Below the pieces are notes generated by a model, which did no database searches, was not told where the DNA came from, and worked only from the letters and a program-made list of their open reading frames with translations. From assembly GCA_037013685.1 (NCBI GenBank), contig CM072919.1, positions 27,129,325 through 27,193,324 of the forward strand: a stretch of DNA of 64,000 nucleotides, in the 5' to 3' direction. Origin of the DNA: Acridotheres tristis. Lineage: Eukaryota > Chordata > Aves > Passeriformes > Sturnidae. The stretch's first letter is position 1. Each line of letters starts with the position of its first letter. The translations under genes and the position numbers were made by a program. Positions 1 to 15,400 of this stretch are shown here, in pieces.

Positions 1-70
1 GATACTGAATGGAATGGAATTGACTGACACGGAATGGGATGGAATGGACGGGAATGAAATGGGACGGAAT
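1..70 (+). repeat. Satellite cassette B, copy 1
   Basis: This non-pentameric block contains GATACTGAATGG, then AATTGACTGACACGG, then GGACGGGAATGAAATGGGACGG. The same order of motifs recurs at 176-250, 5,854-5,920 and 8,354-8,430, so it is a duplicated cassette rather than random decay. The left end is cut by the window edge. Confidence 0.8.
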
Positions 71-175
71 GGAATGGAATGGAATGGAATGGAATGGAAT
101 GGAATGGAATGGAATGGAATGGAATGGAATGGAATGGAATGGAATGGAATGGAATGGAATGGAATGGAATGGAAT

Positions 176-250
176 GGATTGATACTGTATGGAATGGGCT
201 TGATTGACACGGAATGGGATGGAATGGACGGGAATTAAATGGGACGGACT
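176..250 (+). repeat. Satellite cassette B, copy 2
   Basis: Order of motifs: GGATTGATACTG, TTGATTGACACGG, GGACGGGAATTAAATGGGACGG. It differs from copy 1 by a few substitutions and lies about 180 bases from it, which suggests local tandem duplication of the cassette with its pentamer spacer. Confidence 0.8.
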
Positions 251-2290
251 GGAATGGAATGGAATGGAATGGAATGGAATGGAATGGAACGGAACGGAAT
301 GGAATGGAATGGAATGGAATGGAATGGAATGGAATGGAATGGAATGGAATGGAATGGAATGGAATGGAATTGAATAGGAATGGAATGGAATGGAATGGAA
401 TGGAATGGAATGGAATGGAATGGAATGGAATGGAATGGAATGGAATGGAATGGAATGGAATGGAATGGAATGGAATGGAATGGAATGGAATGGAATGGAA
501 TGGAATGGAATGGAATGGAATGGAATGGAATGGAATGGAATGGAATGGAAAGAAGAATGGAATGGATTGGAATGGAATGGAATGGAATGGAATGGAATGG
601 AATGGAATGGAATGGAATGGAATGGAATGGAATGGAATGGAATGGAATGGAATGGAATGGAATGGAATGGAATGGAATGGAATGGAATGGAATGGAATGG
701 AATGGAATGGAATGGAATGGAATGGAATGGAATGGAATGGAATGGAATGGAATGGATTTGAATGCAATGGAATGGAATGGAATGGAATGGAATGGAATGG
801 AATGGAATGGAATGGAATGGAATGGAATGGAATGGAATGGAATGGAATGGAATGGAATGGAATGGAATGGAATGGAATGGAATGGAATGCAATGGAATGG
901 AATGGAATGCAATGGAATGCAATGGAATGCAATGGAATGCAATGGAATGGAATGGAAAGTGGAATGGATTGGATAGGAATGGAATGGAATGGAATAGAAT
1001 GGAATGGAATGGAATGGAATGGAATGGAATGGAATGGAATGGAATGGAATGGAATGGAATGGAATGGAATGGAATGGAATGGAATGGAATGGAATGGAAT
1101 GGAATGGAATGGAATGGAATGGAATGGAATGGAATGGAATGGAATGGAATGGAATGGAATGGAATGGAATGGAATGGAATGGAATGGAATGGAATGGAAT
1201 GGAATGGAATGGAATGGAATGGAATGGAATGGAATGGAATGGAATGGAATGGAATGGAATGGAATGGAATGGAATGGAATGGAATGGAATGGAATGGAAT
1301 GGAATGGAATGGAATGGAATGGAATGGAATGGAATGGAATGGAATGGAATGGACTGGAATGAAATGGAATGGAATGGAATGGAATGGAATGGCATGGAAT
1401 GGAATGGAATGGAATGGAATGGAATGGAATGGAATGGAATGGAATGGAATGGAATGGAATGGAATGGAATGGAATGGAATGGAATGGAATGGAATGGAAT
1501 GGAATGGAATGGAATGGAATGGAATGGAATGGAATGGAATGGAATGGAATGGAATGGATGGAATGGAATGGAATGGAATGGAATGGAATGAACGAATGGA
1601 ATGGAATGGAATGGAATGGAATGGAATGGCATGGAATGGAATGGAATGGAATGGAATGGAATGGAATGGAATGGAATGGAATGGAATGGAATGGAATGGA
1701 ATGGAATGGAATGGAATGGAATGGAATGGAATGGAATGGAATGGAATGGAATGGAATGGAATGGAATGGAATGGAATGGAATGGAATGGAATGGAATGGA
1801 ATGGAATGGAATGGAATGGAATGGAATGGAATGGAATGGAATGGAATGGAATGGAATGGCATGGAATGGAATGGAATGGAATGGAATGGAATGGAATGGA
1901 ATGGAATGGAATGGAACGGATGGAATGGAATGGAATGGAATGGAATGGAATGGAATGGAATGGAATGGAATGGAATGGAATGGAATGGAATGGAATGGAA
2001 TGGAATGGCATGGAATGGAATGGAATGGAATGGAATGGAATGGAATGGAATGGAATGGAATGGAATGGAATGGAATGGAATGGAATGGAATGGAATGGAA
2101 TGGAATGGAATGGAATGGAATGGAATGGAATGGAATGGAATGGAATGGAATGGAATGGAATGGAATGGAATGGAATGGAATGGAATGGAATGGAATGGAA
2201 TGGAATGGAATGGAATGGAATGGAATGGAATGGAATGGAATGGAATGGAATGGAATGGAATGGAATGGAATGGAATGGAATGGAATGGAA

Positions 2291-2376
2291 TGAACGGGAT
2301 AGATGGATTGGAAAGAATGGAATGGAAAGAATTAGGATGGAATGGAATGGAATGGCGTTGAATGGCATTTAATGCA
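2291..2376 (+). repeat. Satellite cassette A, partial copy
   Basis: The block holds GATGGATTGGAAAGAATGG, then AAAGAATTAGGATGG, then GGCGTTGAATGGCATTTAATG. It matches the right half of the fullest A copy at 5,273-5,417. Confidence 0.7.
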
Positions 2377-3209
2377 ATGGAATGGAATGGAATGGAATGG
2401 AATGGAATGGAATGGAATGGAATGGAATGGAATGGAATGGAATGGAATGGAATGGAATGGAATGGAATGGAATGGAATGGAATGGAATGGAATGGAATGG
2501 AATGGAATGGAATGGAATGGAATGGAATGGAATGGAATGGAATGGAATGGAATGGAATGGAATGGAATGGAATGGAATGGAATGGAATGGAATGGAATGG
2601 AATGGAATGGAATGGAATGGAATGGAATGGAATGGAATGGAATGGAATGGAATGGAATGGAATGGAATGGAATGGAATGGAATGGAATGGAATGGAATGG
2701 AATGGAATGGAATGGAATGGAATGGAATGGAATGGAATGGAATGGAATGGAATGGAATGGAATGGAATGGAATGGAATGGAATGGAATGGAATGGAATGG
2801 AATGGAATGGAATGGAATGGAATGGAATGGAATGGAATGGAATGGAATGGAATGGAATGGAATGGAATGGAATGGAATGGAATGGAATGGAATGGAATGG
2901 AATGGAATGGAATGGAATGGAATGGAATGGAATGGAATGGAATGGAATGGAATGGAATGGAATGGAATGGAATGGAATGGAATGGAATGGAATGGAATGG
3001 AATGGAATGGAATGGAATGGAATGGAATGGAATGGAATGGAATGGAATGGAATGGAATGGAATGGAATGGAATGGAATGGAATGGAATGGAATGGAATGG
3101 AATGGAATGGAATGGAATGGAATGGAATGGAATGGAATGGAATGGAATGGAATGGAATGGAATGGCATGGAATGCAATGGAATGGAATGGAATGGAATGG
3201 AATGGAATG

Positions 3210-3262
3210 GATAAGAACGCCATAGATTGATGTGGATTGGAAGGAATGGAATGGAATGAAAT
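3210..3262 (+). repeat. Satellite cassette A, partial copy
   Basis: It contains GGATAAGAACGCCATAG followed by ATTGATGTGGATTGG and a GAAATAGAATGG tail. The core is the same as at 5,313-5,346. Confidence 0.75.
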
Positions 3263-3762
3263 AGAATGGAATGGAATGGAATGGAATGGAATGGAATGGA
3301 ATGGAATGGAATGGAATGGAATGGAATGGAATGGAATGGAATGGAATGGAATGGAATGGAATGGAATGGAATGGAATGGAATGGAATGGAATGGAATGGA
3401 ATGGAATGGAATGGAATGGCATGGAATGGAATGGAATGGAATGGAATGGAATGGAATGGAATGGAATGGAATGGAATGGAATGGAATGGAATGGAATGGA
3501 ATGGAATGGAATGGAATGGAATGGAATGGAATGGAATGGAATGGAATGGAATGGAATGGAATGGAATGGAATGGAATGGAATGGAATGGAATGGAATGGA
3601 ATGGAATGGAATGGAATGGAATGGAATGGAATGGAATGGAATGGAATGGAATGGAATGGAATGGAATGGAATGGAATGGAATGGAATGGAATGGAATGGA
3701 ATGGAATGGAATGGAATGGAATGGAATGGAATGGAATGATGGAATGGAATGGAATGGAATGG

Positions 3763-3808
3763 AATGAAAATGGATTGGATTGGAAAGAATGGAATGGAAA
3801 GAATAGAA
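3763..3808 (+). repeat. Satellite cassette A, degenerate fragment
   Basis: Only GAAAATGGATTGGATTGG and two GGAAAGAA units remain, resembling the right part of cassette A. Assignment to the family is tentative. Confidence 0.45.
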
Positions 3809-5272
3809 TGGAATGGAATGGAATGGAATGGAATGGAATGGAATGGAATGGAATGGAATGGAATGGAATGGAATGGAATGGAATGGAATGGAATGGAATG
3901 GAATGGAATGGAATGGAATGGAATGGAATGGAATGGAATGGAATGGAATGGAATGGAATGGAATGGAATGGAATGGAATGGAATGGAATGGAATGGAATG
4001 GAATGGAATGGAATGGAATGGAATGGAATGGAATGGAATGGAATGGAATGGAATGGAATGGAATGGAATGGAATGGAATGGAATGGAATGGAATGGAATG
4101 GAATGGAATGGAATGGAATGGAATGGAATGGAATGGAATGGAATGGAATGGAATGGAATGGAATGGAATGGAATGGAATGGAATGGAATGGAATGGAATG
4201 GAATGGAATGGAATGGAATGGAATGGAATGGAATGGAATGGAATGGAATGGAATGGAATGGAATGGAATGGAATGGAATGGAATGGAATGGAATGGAATG
4301 GAATGGAATGGAATGGAATGGAATGGAATGGAATGGAATGGAATGGAATGGAATGGAATGGAATGGAATGGAATGGAATGGAATGGAATGGAATGGAATG
4401 GAATGGAATGGAATGGAATGGAATGGAATGGAATGGAATGGAATGGAATGGAATGGAATGGAATGGAATGGAATGGAATGGAATGGAATGGAATGGAATG
4501 GAATGGAATGGAATGGAATGGAATGGAATGGAATGGAATGGAATGGAATGGAATGGAATGGAATGGAATGGAATGGAATGGAATGGAATGGAATGGAATG
4601 GAATGGATAGAATGGCATGGATGATGTGAATGGAATGGAATGGAATGGAATGGAATGGAATGGAATGGAATGGAATGGCATGGAATGGAATGCAATGGAA
4701 TGGAATGGAATGGAATGGAATGGAATGGAATGGAATGGAATGGAATGGAATGGAATGGAATGGAATGGAATGGAATGGAATGGAATGGAATGGAATGGAA
4801 CGGAATGGAATGGAATGGAATGGAATGGAATGGAATGGAATGGACTGGAATGAAATGGAATGGAATGGAATGGAATGGAATGGAATGGAATGGAATGGAA
4901 TGGAATGGAATGGAATGGAATGGAATGGAATGGAATGGAATGGAATGGAATGGAATGGAATGGAATGGAATGGAATGGAATGGAATGGAATGGAATGGAA
5001 TGCAATGGAATGGAATGGAATGGAATGGAATGGAATGGAATGGAATGGAATGGAATGGAATGGAATGGAATGGAATGGAATGGAATGGAATGGAATGGAA
5101 TGGAATGGAATGGAATGGAATGGAATGGAATGGAATGGAATGGAATGGAATGGAATGGAATGGAATGGAATGGAATGGAATGGAATGGAATGGAATGGAA
5201 TGGAATGGAATGGAATGGAATGGCATGGAATGGAATGGAATGGAATGGAATGGAATGGAATGGAATGGAATG

Positions 5273-5417
5273 GTGAATGCAAAGGAATGCATTGGAATTG
5301 AATGGAGTGGAATGGATAAGAACGCCATAGATTGATGTGGATTGGATAGAAATGGAATGGAAAGAAATAGGATGGAATGGAATGGAATGGCGTTGAATGC
5401 CATCGAATGCAAGGGAA
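5273..5417 (+). repeat. Satellite cassette A, fullest copy
   Basis: This is the most complete copy. In order it has a GAATGCAAAGGAATGCATTGG lead-in, AATTGAATGGAGTGG, GGATAAGAACGCCATAG, ATTGATGTGGATTGG, AAAGAAATAGGATGG, and GGCGTTGAATGCCATCG. It serves as the reference for the other A copies listed here. Confidence 0.85.
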
Positions 5418-5853
5418 TGGAATGGAATGGAATGGAATGGAATGGAATGGAATGGAATGGAATGGAATGGAATGGAATGGAATGGAATGGAATGGAATGG
5501 AATGGAATGGAATGGAATGGAATGGAATGGAATGGAATGGAATGGAATGGAATGGAATGGAATGGAATGGAATGGAATGGAATGGAATGGAATGGAATGG
5601 AATGGAATGGAATGGAATGGAATGGAATGGAATGGAATGGAATGGAATGGAATGGAATGGAATGGAATGGAATGGAATGGAATGGAATGGAATGGAATGG
5701 AATGGAATGGAATGGAATGGAATGGAATGGAATGGAATGGAATGGAATGGAATGGAATGGAATGGAATGGAATGGAATGGAATGGAATGGAATGGAATGG
5801 AATGGAATGGAATGGAATGGAATGGAATGGAATGGAATGGAATGGAATGGAAT

Positions 5854-5920
5854 GGATTGATACTGAATGGAATGGAATTGATGACATGGAATGGAATGGA
5901 ATGGAACGGAATGAAATGGA
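5854..5920 (+). repeat. Satellite cassette B, copy 3
   Basis: GGATTGATACTGAATGG, then GGAATTGATGACATGG and GGAACGGAATGAAATGG. The middle is slightly shortened relative to copies 1 and 2. A short B fragment (ATTGATTGACACGG) follows at 6,009-6,027. Confidence 0.8.
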
Positions 5921-6008
5921 ATGGAATGGAATGGAATGGAATGGAATGGAATGGAATGGAATGGAATGGAATGGAATGGAATGGAATGGAATGGAATGGA
6001 ATGGAATG

Positions 6009-6027
6009 GAATTGATTGACACGGAAT
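6009..6027 (+). repeat. Satellite cassette B, short fragment
   Basis: GGAATTGATTGACACGG matches only the central part of cassette B. It lies about 90 bases after copy 3. Confidence 0.6.
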
Positions 6028-6444
6028 GGAATGGAATGGAATGGAATGGAATGGAATGGAATGGAATGGAATGGAATGGAATGGAATGGAATGGAATGGA
6101 ATGGAATGGAATGGAATGGAATGGAATGGAATGGAATGGAATGGAATGGAATGGAATGGAATGGAATGGAATGGAATGGAATGGAATGGCATGGAATGGA
6201 ATGGAATGGAATGGAATGGAATGGAATGGAATGGAATGGAATGGAATGGAATGGAATGGAATGGAATGGAATGGAATGGAATGGAATGGAATGGAATGGA
6301 ATGGAATGGAATGGAATGGAATGGAATGGAATGGAATGGAATGGAATGGAATGGAATGGAATGGAATGGAATGGAATGGAATGGAATGGAATGGAATGGC
6401 ATTGAATGGAATGGAATGCAATGGAATGGAATGGAATGGAATGG

Positions 6445-6470
6445 AACATTGATGTGGATTGGAAAGAAAT
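6445..6470 (+). repeat. Satellite cassette A, core fragment
   Basis: ACATTGATGTGGATTGG followed by AAAGAAATGG matches the centre of cassette A. The flanking parts of the cassette are missing. Confidence 0.65.
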
Positions 6471-7401
6471 GGAATGGAATGGAATGGAATGGAATGGAAT
6501 GGAATGGAATGGAATGGAATGGAATGGAATGGAATGGAATGGAATGGAATGGAATGGAATGGAATGGAATGGAATGGAATGGAATGGAATGGAATGGAAT
6601 GGAATGGAATGGAATGGAATGGAATGGAATGGAATGGAATGGAATGGAATGGAATGGAATGGAATGCAATGGAATGGAATGGAATGGAATGGAATGAAAA
6701 TGAATGGATTGGAATGGAATGGAATGGAATGGAATGGAATGGAATGGAATGGAATGGAATGGAATGGAATGGAATGGAATGGAATGGAATGGAATGGAAT
6801 GGAATGGAATGGAATGGAATGGAATGGAATGGAATGGAATGGAATGGAATGGAATGGAATGGAATGGAATGGAATGGAATGGAATGGAATGGAATGGAAT
6901 GGAATGGAATGGAATGGAATGGATTGCATGGAATGGAATGGAATGGACTGGAATGGAATGGAATGGAATGGAATGGAATGGCATGGAATGGAATGGAATG
7001 GAATGGAATGGAATGGAATGGAATGGAATGGAATGGAATGGAATGGAATGGAATGGAATGGAATGGAATGGCATGGAATGGAATGGAATGGAATGGAATG
7101 GAATGGAATGGAATGGAATGGAATGGAATGGAATGGAATGGAATGGAATGGAATGGCATGGAATGGAATGGAATGAATGGAATGGAATGGAATGGAATGG
7201 AAAGAAATGATTGGATTGGAATGGAATGGAATGGAACGGAATGGAATGGAATGGAATGGAATGGAATGGAATGGAATGGAATGGAATGGAATGGAATGGA
7301 ATGGAATGGAATGGAATGGAATGGAATGGAATGGAATGGAATGGAATGGAATGATGGAATGGAATGGAATGGAATGGAATGGAATGGAATGGAAAGGAAT
7401 G

Positions 7402-7489
7402 GATTTGAATGCAATGGAATGCAATGGAATTGAATGGAGTGGAATGGATAAGAACACCACAGATTGATGTGGATTGGAAAGAAATGGAA
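7402..7489 (+). repeat. Satellite cassette A, near-complete copy
   Basis: It carries AATTGAATGGAGTGG, GGATAAGAACACCACAG, ATTGATGTGGATTGG and AAAGAAATGG in the same order as the reference copy. Two substitutions in the AAGAAC segment separate them. Confidence 0.8.
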
Positions 7490-8353
7490 TGGAATGGAAT
7501 GGAATGGAATGGAATGGAATGGAATGGAATGGAATGGAATGGAATGGAATGGAATGGAATGGAATGGAATGGAATGGAATGGAATGGAATGGAATGGAAT
7601 GGAATGGAATGGAATGGAATGGAATGGAATGGAATGGAATGGAATGGAATGGAATGGAATGGAATGGAATGGAATGGAATGGAATGGAATGGAATGGAAT
7701 GGAATGGAATGGAATGGAATGGAATGGACTGGAATGAAATGGATTGGAATGGAATGGAATGGAATGGAATGGAATGGAATGGAATGGAATGGAATGGAAT
7801 GGAATGGAATGGAATGGAATGGAATGGAATGGAATGGAATGGAATGGAATGGAATGGAATGGATGAATGGAATGGAATGGAATGGCATGGAATGGAATGG
7901 AATGGAATGGAATGGAATGGAATGGAATGGAATGGAATGGAATGGAATGGAATGGAATGGAATGGAATGGAATGGAATGGAATGGAATGGAATGGAATGG
8001 CATGGAATGCAATGGAATGGAATGGAATGGAATGGAATGGAATGGAATGGAATGGAATGGAATGGAATGGAATGGAATGGAATGGCATGGAATGGAATGG
8101 AATGGAATGGAATGGAATGGAATGGAATGGAATGGAATGGAATGGAATGGAATGGAATGGAATGGAATGGAATGGAATGGAATGGAATGGAATGGAATGG
8201 AATGGAATGGAATGGAATGGAATGGAATGGAATGGAATGGAATGGAATGGAATGGAATGGAATGGAATGGAATGGAATGGAATGGAATGGAATGGAATGG
8301 AATGGAATGGAATGGAATGGAATGGAATGGAATGGAATGGAATGGAATGGAAA

Positions 8354-8430
8354 GGATTGATACTGAATGGAATGGAATTGATTGACAAGGAATGGAATGG
8401 AATGGCCGGGAATGAAATGGGACGGACTGG
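8354..8430 (+). repeat. Satellite cassette B, copy 4
   Basis: GGATTGATACTGAATGG, GGAATTGATTGACAAGG, GGCCGGGAATGAAATGG and GACGGACTGG follow in the canonical order. This is one of the longest B copies. Confidence 0.85.
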
Positions 8431-8695
8431 AATGGAATGGAATGGAATGGAATGGAATGGAATGGAATGGAATGGAATGGAATGGAATGGAATGGAATGG
8501 AATGGAATGGAATGGAATGGAATGGAATGGAATGGAATGGAATGGAATGGAATGGAATGGAATGGAATGGAATGGAATGGAATGGAATGGAATGGAATGG
8601 AATGGAATGGAATGGAATGGAATGGAATGGAATGGAATGGAATGGAATGGAATGGGAATGCAATGGAATGGAATGGAATGGAATGGAATGGAATG

Positions 8696-8727
8696 GATAA
8701 GTACAACACAAATTGATGTGGATTGGA
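8696..8727 (+). repeat. Satellite cassette A, core fragment
   Basis: GGATAAGTACAACACAAATTG followed by GATGTGGATTGG is a diverged core of cassette A. Confidence 0.65.
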
Positions 8728-9414
8728 ATGGAATGGAATGGAATGGAATGGAATGGAATGGAATGGAATGGAATGGAATGGAATGGAATGGAATGGAATG
8801 GAATGGAATGGAATGGAATGGAATGGAATGGAATGGAATGGAATGGAATGGAATGGAATGGAATGGAATGGAATGGAATGGCATGGAATGAAGGAATGGA
8901 ATGGAATGGAATGGAATGGAATGGAATGGAATGGAATGGAATGGAATGGAATGGAATGGAATGGAATGGAATGGAATGGAATGGAATGGAATGGAATGGA
9001 ATGGAATGGAATGGAATGGCATGGAATGGAATGGAATGGAATGGAATGGAATGGAATGGAATGGAATGGAAGATGGAATGGAATGGAATGGAATGGAATG
9101 GAATGGAATGGAATGGAATGGAATGGAATGGAATGGAATGGAATGGAATGGAATGGAATGGAATGGAATGGAATGGAATGGAATGGAATGGAATGGAATG
9201 GAATGGAATGGAATGGAATGGAATGGAATGGAATGGAATGGAATGGAATGGAATGGAATGGAATGGAATGGAATGGAATGGAATGGAATGGAATGGAATG
9301 GAATGGAATGGAATGGAATGGAATGGAATGGAATGGAATGGAATGGAATGGAATGGAATGGAATGGAATGGAATGGAATGGAATGGAATGGAATGGAATG
9401 GAATGGAATGGAAT

Positions 9415-9440
9415 GGACGGGAATGAAATGGGACGGAATG
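9415..9440 (+). repeat. Satellite cassette B, right-end fragment
   Basis: Only the GGACGGGAATGAAATGGGACGG tail of cassette B is present. It marks the change from the variant-rich part of the array to the homogeneous part. Confidence 0.6.
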
Positions 9441-12400
9441 GAATGGAATGGAATGGAATGGAATGGAATGGAATGGAATGGAATGGAATGGAATGGAATG
9501 GAATGGAATGGAATGGAATGGAATGGAATGGAATGGAATGGAATGGAATGGAATGGAATGGAATGGAATGGAATGGAATGGAATGGAATGGAATGGAATG
9601 GAATGGAATGGAATGGAATGGAATGGAATGGAATGGAATGGAATGGAATGGAATGGAATGGAATGGAATGGAATGGAATGGAATGGCATGGCATGGAATG
9701 GCATGGAATGGAATGGAATGGAATGGAATGGAATGGAATGGAATGGAATGGAATGGAATGGAATGGAATGGAATGGAATGGAATGGAATGGAATGGAATG
9801 GAATGGAATGGAATGGAATGGAATGGAATGGAATGGAATGGAATGGAATGGAATGGAATGGAATGGAATGGAATGGAATGGAATGGAATGGAATGGAATG
9901 GAATGGAATGGAATGGAATGGAATGGAATGGAATGGAATGGAACGGAAAGGATGGGAATGGAATGGAATGCAATGGAATGGAATGGAATGGAATGGAATG
10001 GAATGGAATGGAATGGAATGGAATGGAATGGAATGGAATGGAATGGAATGGAATGGAATGGAATGGAATGGAATGGAATGGAATGGAATGGAATGGAATG
10101 GAATGGAATGGAATGGAATGGAATGGAATGGAATGGAATGGAATGGAATGGAATGGAATGGAATGGAATGGAATGGAATGGAATGGAATGGAATGGAATG
10201 GAATGGAATGGAATGGAATGGAATGGAATGGAATGGAATGGAATGGAATGGAATGGAATGGAATGGAATGGAATGGAATGGAATGGAATGGAATGGAATG
10301 GAATGGAATGGAATGGAATGGAATGGAATGGAATGGAATGGAATGGAATGGAATGGAATGGAATGGAATGGAATGGAATGGAATGGAATGGAATGGAATG
10401 GAATGGAATGGAATGGAATGAAATGGAATGGAATGGAATGGAATGGAATGGAATGGAATGGAATGGAATGGAATGGAATGGAATGGAATGGAATGGAATG
10501 GAATGGAATGGAATGGAATGGAATGGAATGGAATGGAATGGAATGGAATGGAATGGAATGGAATGGAATGGAATGGAATGGAATGGAATGGAATGGAATG
10601 GAATGGAATGGAATGGAATGGAATGGAATGGAATGGAATGGAATGGAATGGAATGGAATGGAATGGAATGGAATGGAATGGAATGGAATGGAATGGAATG
10701 GAATGGAATGGAATGGAATGGAATGGAATGGAATGGAATGGAATGGAATGGAATGGAATGGAATGGAATGGAATGGAATGGAATGGAATGGAATGGAATG
10801 GAATGGAATGGAATGGAATGGAATGGAATGGAATGGAATGGAATGGAATGGAATGGAATGGAATGGAATGGAATGGAATGGAATGGAATGGAATGGAATG
10901 GAATGGAATGGAATGGAATGGAATGGAATGGAATGGAATGGAATGGAATGGAATGGAATGGAATGGAATGGAATGGAATGGAATGGAATGGAATGGAATG
11001 GAATGGAATGGAATGGAATGGAATGGAATGGAATGGAATGGAATGGAATGGAATGGAATGGAATGGAATGGAATGGAATGGAATGGAATGGAATGGAATG
11101 GAATGGAATGGAATGGAATGGAATGGAATGGAATGGAATGGAATGGAATGGAATGGAATGGAATGGAATGGAATGGAATGGAATGGAATGGAATGGAATG
11201 GAATGGAATGGAATGGAATGGAATGGAATGGAATGGAATGGAATGGAATGGAATGGAATGGAATGGAATGGAATGGAATGGAATGGAATGGAATGGAATG
11301 GAATGGAATGGAATGGAATGGAATGGAATGGAATGGAATGGAATGGAATGGAATGGAATGGAATGGAATGGAATGGAATGGAATGGAATGGAATGGAATG
11401 GAATGGAATGGAATGGAATGGCATAGAATGGAATGGAATGGAATGGAATGGAATGGAATGGAATGGAATGGAATGGAATGGAATGGAATGGAATGGAATG
11501 GAATGGAATGGAATGGAATGGAATGGAATGGAATGGAATGGAATGGAATGGAATGGAATGGAATGGAATGGAATGGAATGGAATGGAATGGAATGGAATG
11601 GAATGGAATGGAATGGAATGGAATGGAATGGAATGGAATGGAATGGAATGGAATGGAATGGAATGGAATGGAATGGAATGGAATGGAATGGAATGGAATG
11701 GAATGGAATGGAATGGAATGGAATGGAATGGAATGGAATGGAATGGAATGGAATGGAATGGAATGGAATGGAATGGAATGGAATGGAATGGAATGGAATG
11801 GAATGGAATGGAATGGAATGGAATGGAATGGCATGGAATGGAATGGAATGGAATGGAATGGAATGGAATGGAATGGAATGGAATGGAATGGAATGGAATG
11901 GAATGGAATGGAATGGAATGGAATGGAATGGAATGGAATGGAATGGAATGGAATGGAATGGAATGGAATGGAATGGAATGGAATGGAATGGAATGGAATG
12001 GAATGGAATGGAATGGAATGGAATGGAATGGAATGGAATGGAATGGAATGGAATGGAATGGAATGGAATGGAATGGAATGGAATGGAATGGAATGGAATG
12101 GAATGGAATGGAATGGAATGGAATGGAATGGAATGGAATGGAATGGAATGGAATGGAATGGAATGGAATGGAATGGAATGGAATGGAATGGAATGGAATG
12201 GAATGGAATGGAATGGAATGGAATGGAATGGAATGGAATGGAATGGAATGGAATGGAATGGAATGGAATGGAATGGAATGGAATGGAATGGAATGGAATG
12301 GAATGGAATGGAATGGAATGGAATGGAATGGAATGGAATGGAATGGAATGGAATGGAATGGAATGGAATGGAATGGAATGGAATGGAATGGAATGGAATG

Positions 12401-15400
12401 GAATGGAATGGAATGGAATGGAATGGAATGGAATGGAATGGAATGGAATGGAATGGAATGGAATGGAATGGAATGGAATGGAATGGAATGGAATGGAATG
12501 GAATGGAATGGAATGGAATGGAATGGAATGGAATGGAATGGAATGGAATGGAATGGAATGGAATGGAATGGAATGGAATGGAATGGAATGGAATGGAATG
12601 GAATGGAATGGAATGGAATGGAATGGAATGGAATGCAATGGAATGGAATGGAATGGAATGGAATGGAATGGAATGGAATGGAATGGAATGGAATGGAATG
12701 GAATGGAATGGAATGGAATGGAATGGAATGGAATGGAATGGAATGGAATGGAATGGAATGGAATGGAATGGAATGGAATGGAATGGAATGGAATGGAATG
12801 GAATGGAATGGAATGGAATGGAATGGAATGGAATGGAATGGAATGGAATGGAATGGAATGGAATGGAATGGAATGGAATGGAATGGAATGGAATGGAATG
12901 GAATGGAATGGAATGGAATGGAATGGAATGGAATGGAATGGAATGGAATGGAATGGAATGGAATGGAATGGAATGGAATGGAATGGAATGGAATGGAATG
13001 GAATGGAATGGAATGGAATGGAATGGAATGGAATGGAATGGAATGGAATGGAATGGAATGGAATGGAATGGAATGGAATGGAATGGAATGGAATGGAATG
13101 GAATGGAATGGAATGGAATGGAATGGAATGGAATGGAATGGAATGGAATGGAATGGAATGGAATGGAATGGAATGGAATGGAATGGAATGGAATGGAATG
13201 GAATGGATATGGAATGGAATGGAATGGAATGGAATGGAATGGAATGGAATGGAATGGAATGGAATGGAATGGAATGGAATGGAATGGAATGGAATGGAAT
13301 GGAATGGAATGGAATGGAATGGAATGGAATGGAATGGAATGGAATGGAATGGAATGGAATGGAATGGAATGGAATGGAATGGAATGGAATGGAATGGAAT
13401 GGAATGGAATGGAATGGAATGGAATGGAATGGAATGGAATGGAATGGAATGGAATGGAATGGAATGGAATGGAATGGAATGGAATGGAATGGAATGGAAT
13501 GGAATGGAATGGAATGGAATGGAATGGAATGGAATGGAATGGAATGGAATGGAATGGAATGGAATGGAATGGAATGGAATGGAATGGAATGGAATGGAAT
13601 GGAATGGAATGGAATGGAATGGAATGGAATGGAATGGAATGGAATGGAATGGAATGGAATGGAATGGAATGGAATGGAATGGAATGGAATGGAATGGAAT
13701 GGAATGGAATGGAATGGAATGGAATGGAATGGAATGGAATGGAATGGAATGGAATGGAATGGAATGGAATGGAATGGAATGGAATGGAATGGAATGGAAT
13801 GGAATGGAATGGAATGGAATGGAATGGAATGGAATGGAATGGAATGGAATGGAATGGAATGGAATGGAATGGAATGGAATGGAATGGAATGGAATGGAAT
13901 GGCATTGAATGGAATGGAATGGAATGGAATGGAATGGAATGGAATGGAATGGAATGGAATGGAATGGAATGGAATGGAATGGAATGGAATGGAATGGAAT
14001 GGAATGGAATGGAATGGAATGGAATGGAATGGAATGGAATGGAATGGAATGGAATGGAATGGAATGGAATGGAATGGAATGGAATGGAATGGAATGGAAT
14101 GGAATGGAATGCAATGGAATGGAATGGAATGGAATGGAATGGAATGGAATGGAATGGAATGGAATGGAATGGAATGGAATGGAATGGAATGGAATGGAAT
14201 GGAATGGAATGGAATGGAATGGAATGGAATGGAATGGAATGGAATGGAATGGAATGGAATGGAATGGAATGGAATGGAATGGAATGGAATGGAATGGAAT
14301 GGAATGGAATGGAATGGAATGGAATGGAATGGAATGGAATGGAATGGAATGGAATGGAATGGAATGGAATGGAATGGAATGGAATGGAATGGAATGGAAT
14401 GGAATGGAATGGAATGGAATGGAATGGAATGGAATGGAATGGAATGGAATGGAATGGAATGGAATGGAATGGAATGGAATGGAATGGAATGGAATGGAAT
14501 GGAATGGAATGGAATGGAATGGAATGGAATGGAATGGAATGGAATGGAATGGAATGGAATGGAATGGAATGGAATGGAATGGAATGGAATGGAATGGAAT
14601 GGAATGGAATGGAATGGAATGGAATGGAATGGAATGGAATGGAATGGAATGGAATGGAATGGAATGGAATGGAATGGAATGGAATGGAATGGAATGGAAT
14701 GGAATGGAATGGAATGGAATGGAATGGAATGGAATGGAATGGAATGGAATGGAATGGACATGGATTGATATGGAATGGAATGGAATGGAATGGAATGGAA
14801 TGGAATGGAATGGAATGGAATGGAATGGAATGGAATGGAATGGAATGGAATGGAATGGAATGGAATGGAATGGAATGGAATGGAATGGAATGGAATGGAA
14901 TGGAATGGAATGGAATGGAATGGAATGGAATGGAATGGAATGGAATGGAATGGAATGGAATGGAATGGAATGGAATGGAATGGAATGGAATGGAATGGAA
15001 TGGAATGGAATGGAATGGAATGGAATGGAATGGAATGGAATGGAATGGAATGGAATGGAATGGAATGGAATGGAATGGAATGGAATGGAATGGAATGGAA
15101 TGGAATGGAATGGAATGGAATGGAATGGAATGGAATGGAATGGAATGGAATGGAATGGAATGGAATGGAATGGAATGGAATGGAATGGAATGGAATGGAA
15201 TGGAATGGAATGGAATGGAATGGAATGGAATGGAATGGAATGGAATGGAATGGAATGGAATGGAATGGAATGGAATGGAATGGAATGAAGAATGGAATGG
15301 AATGGAATGAAATGGAATGGAATGGAATGGAATGGAATGGAATGGAATGGCATGGAATGGCATGGAATGGAATGGAATGGAATGGAATGGAATGGAATGG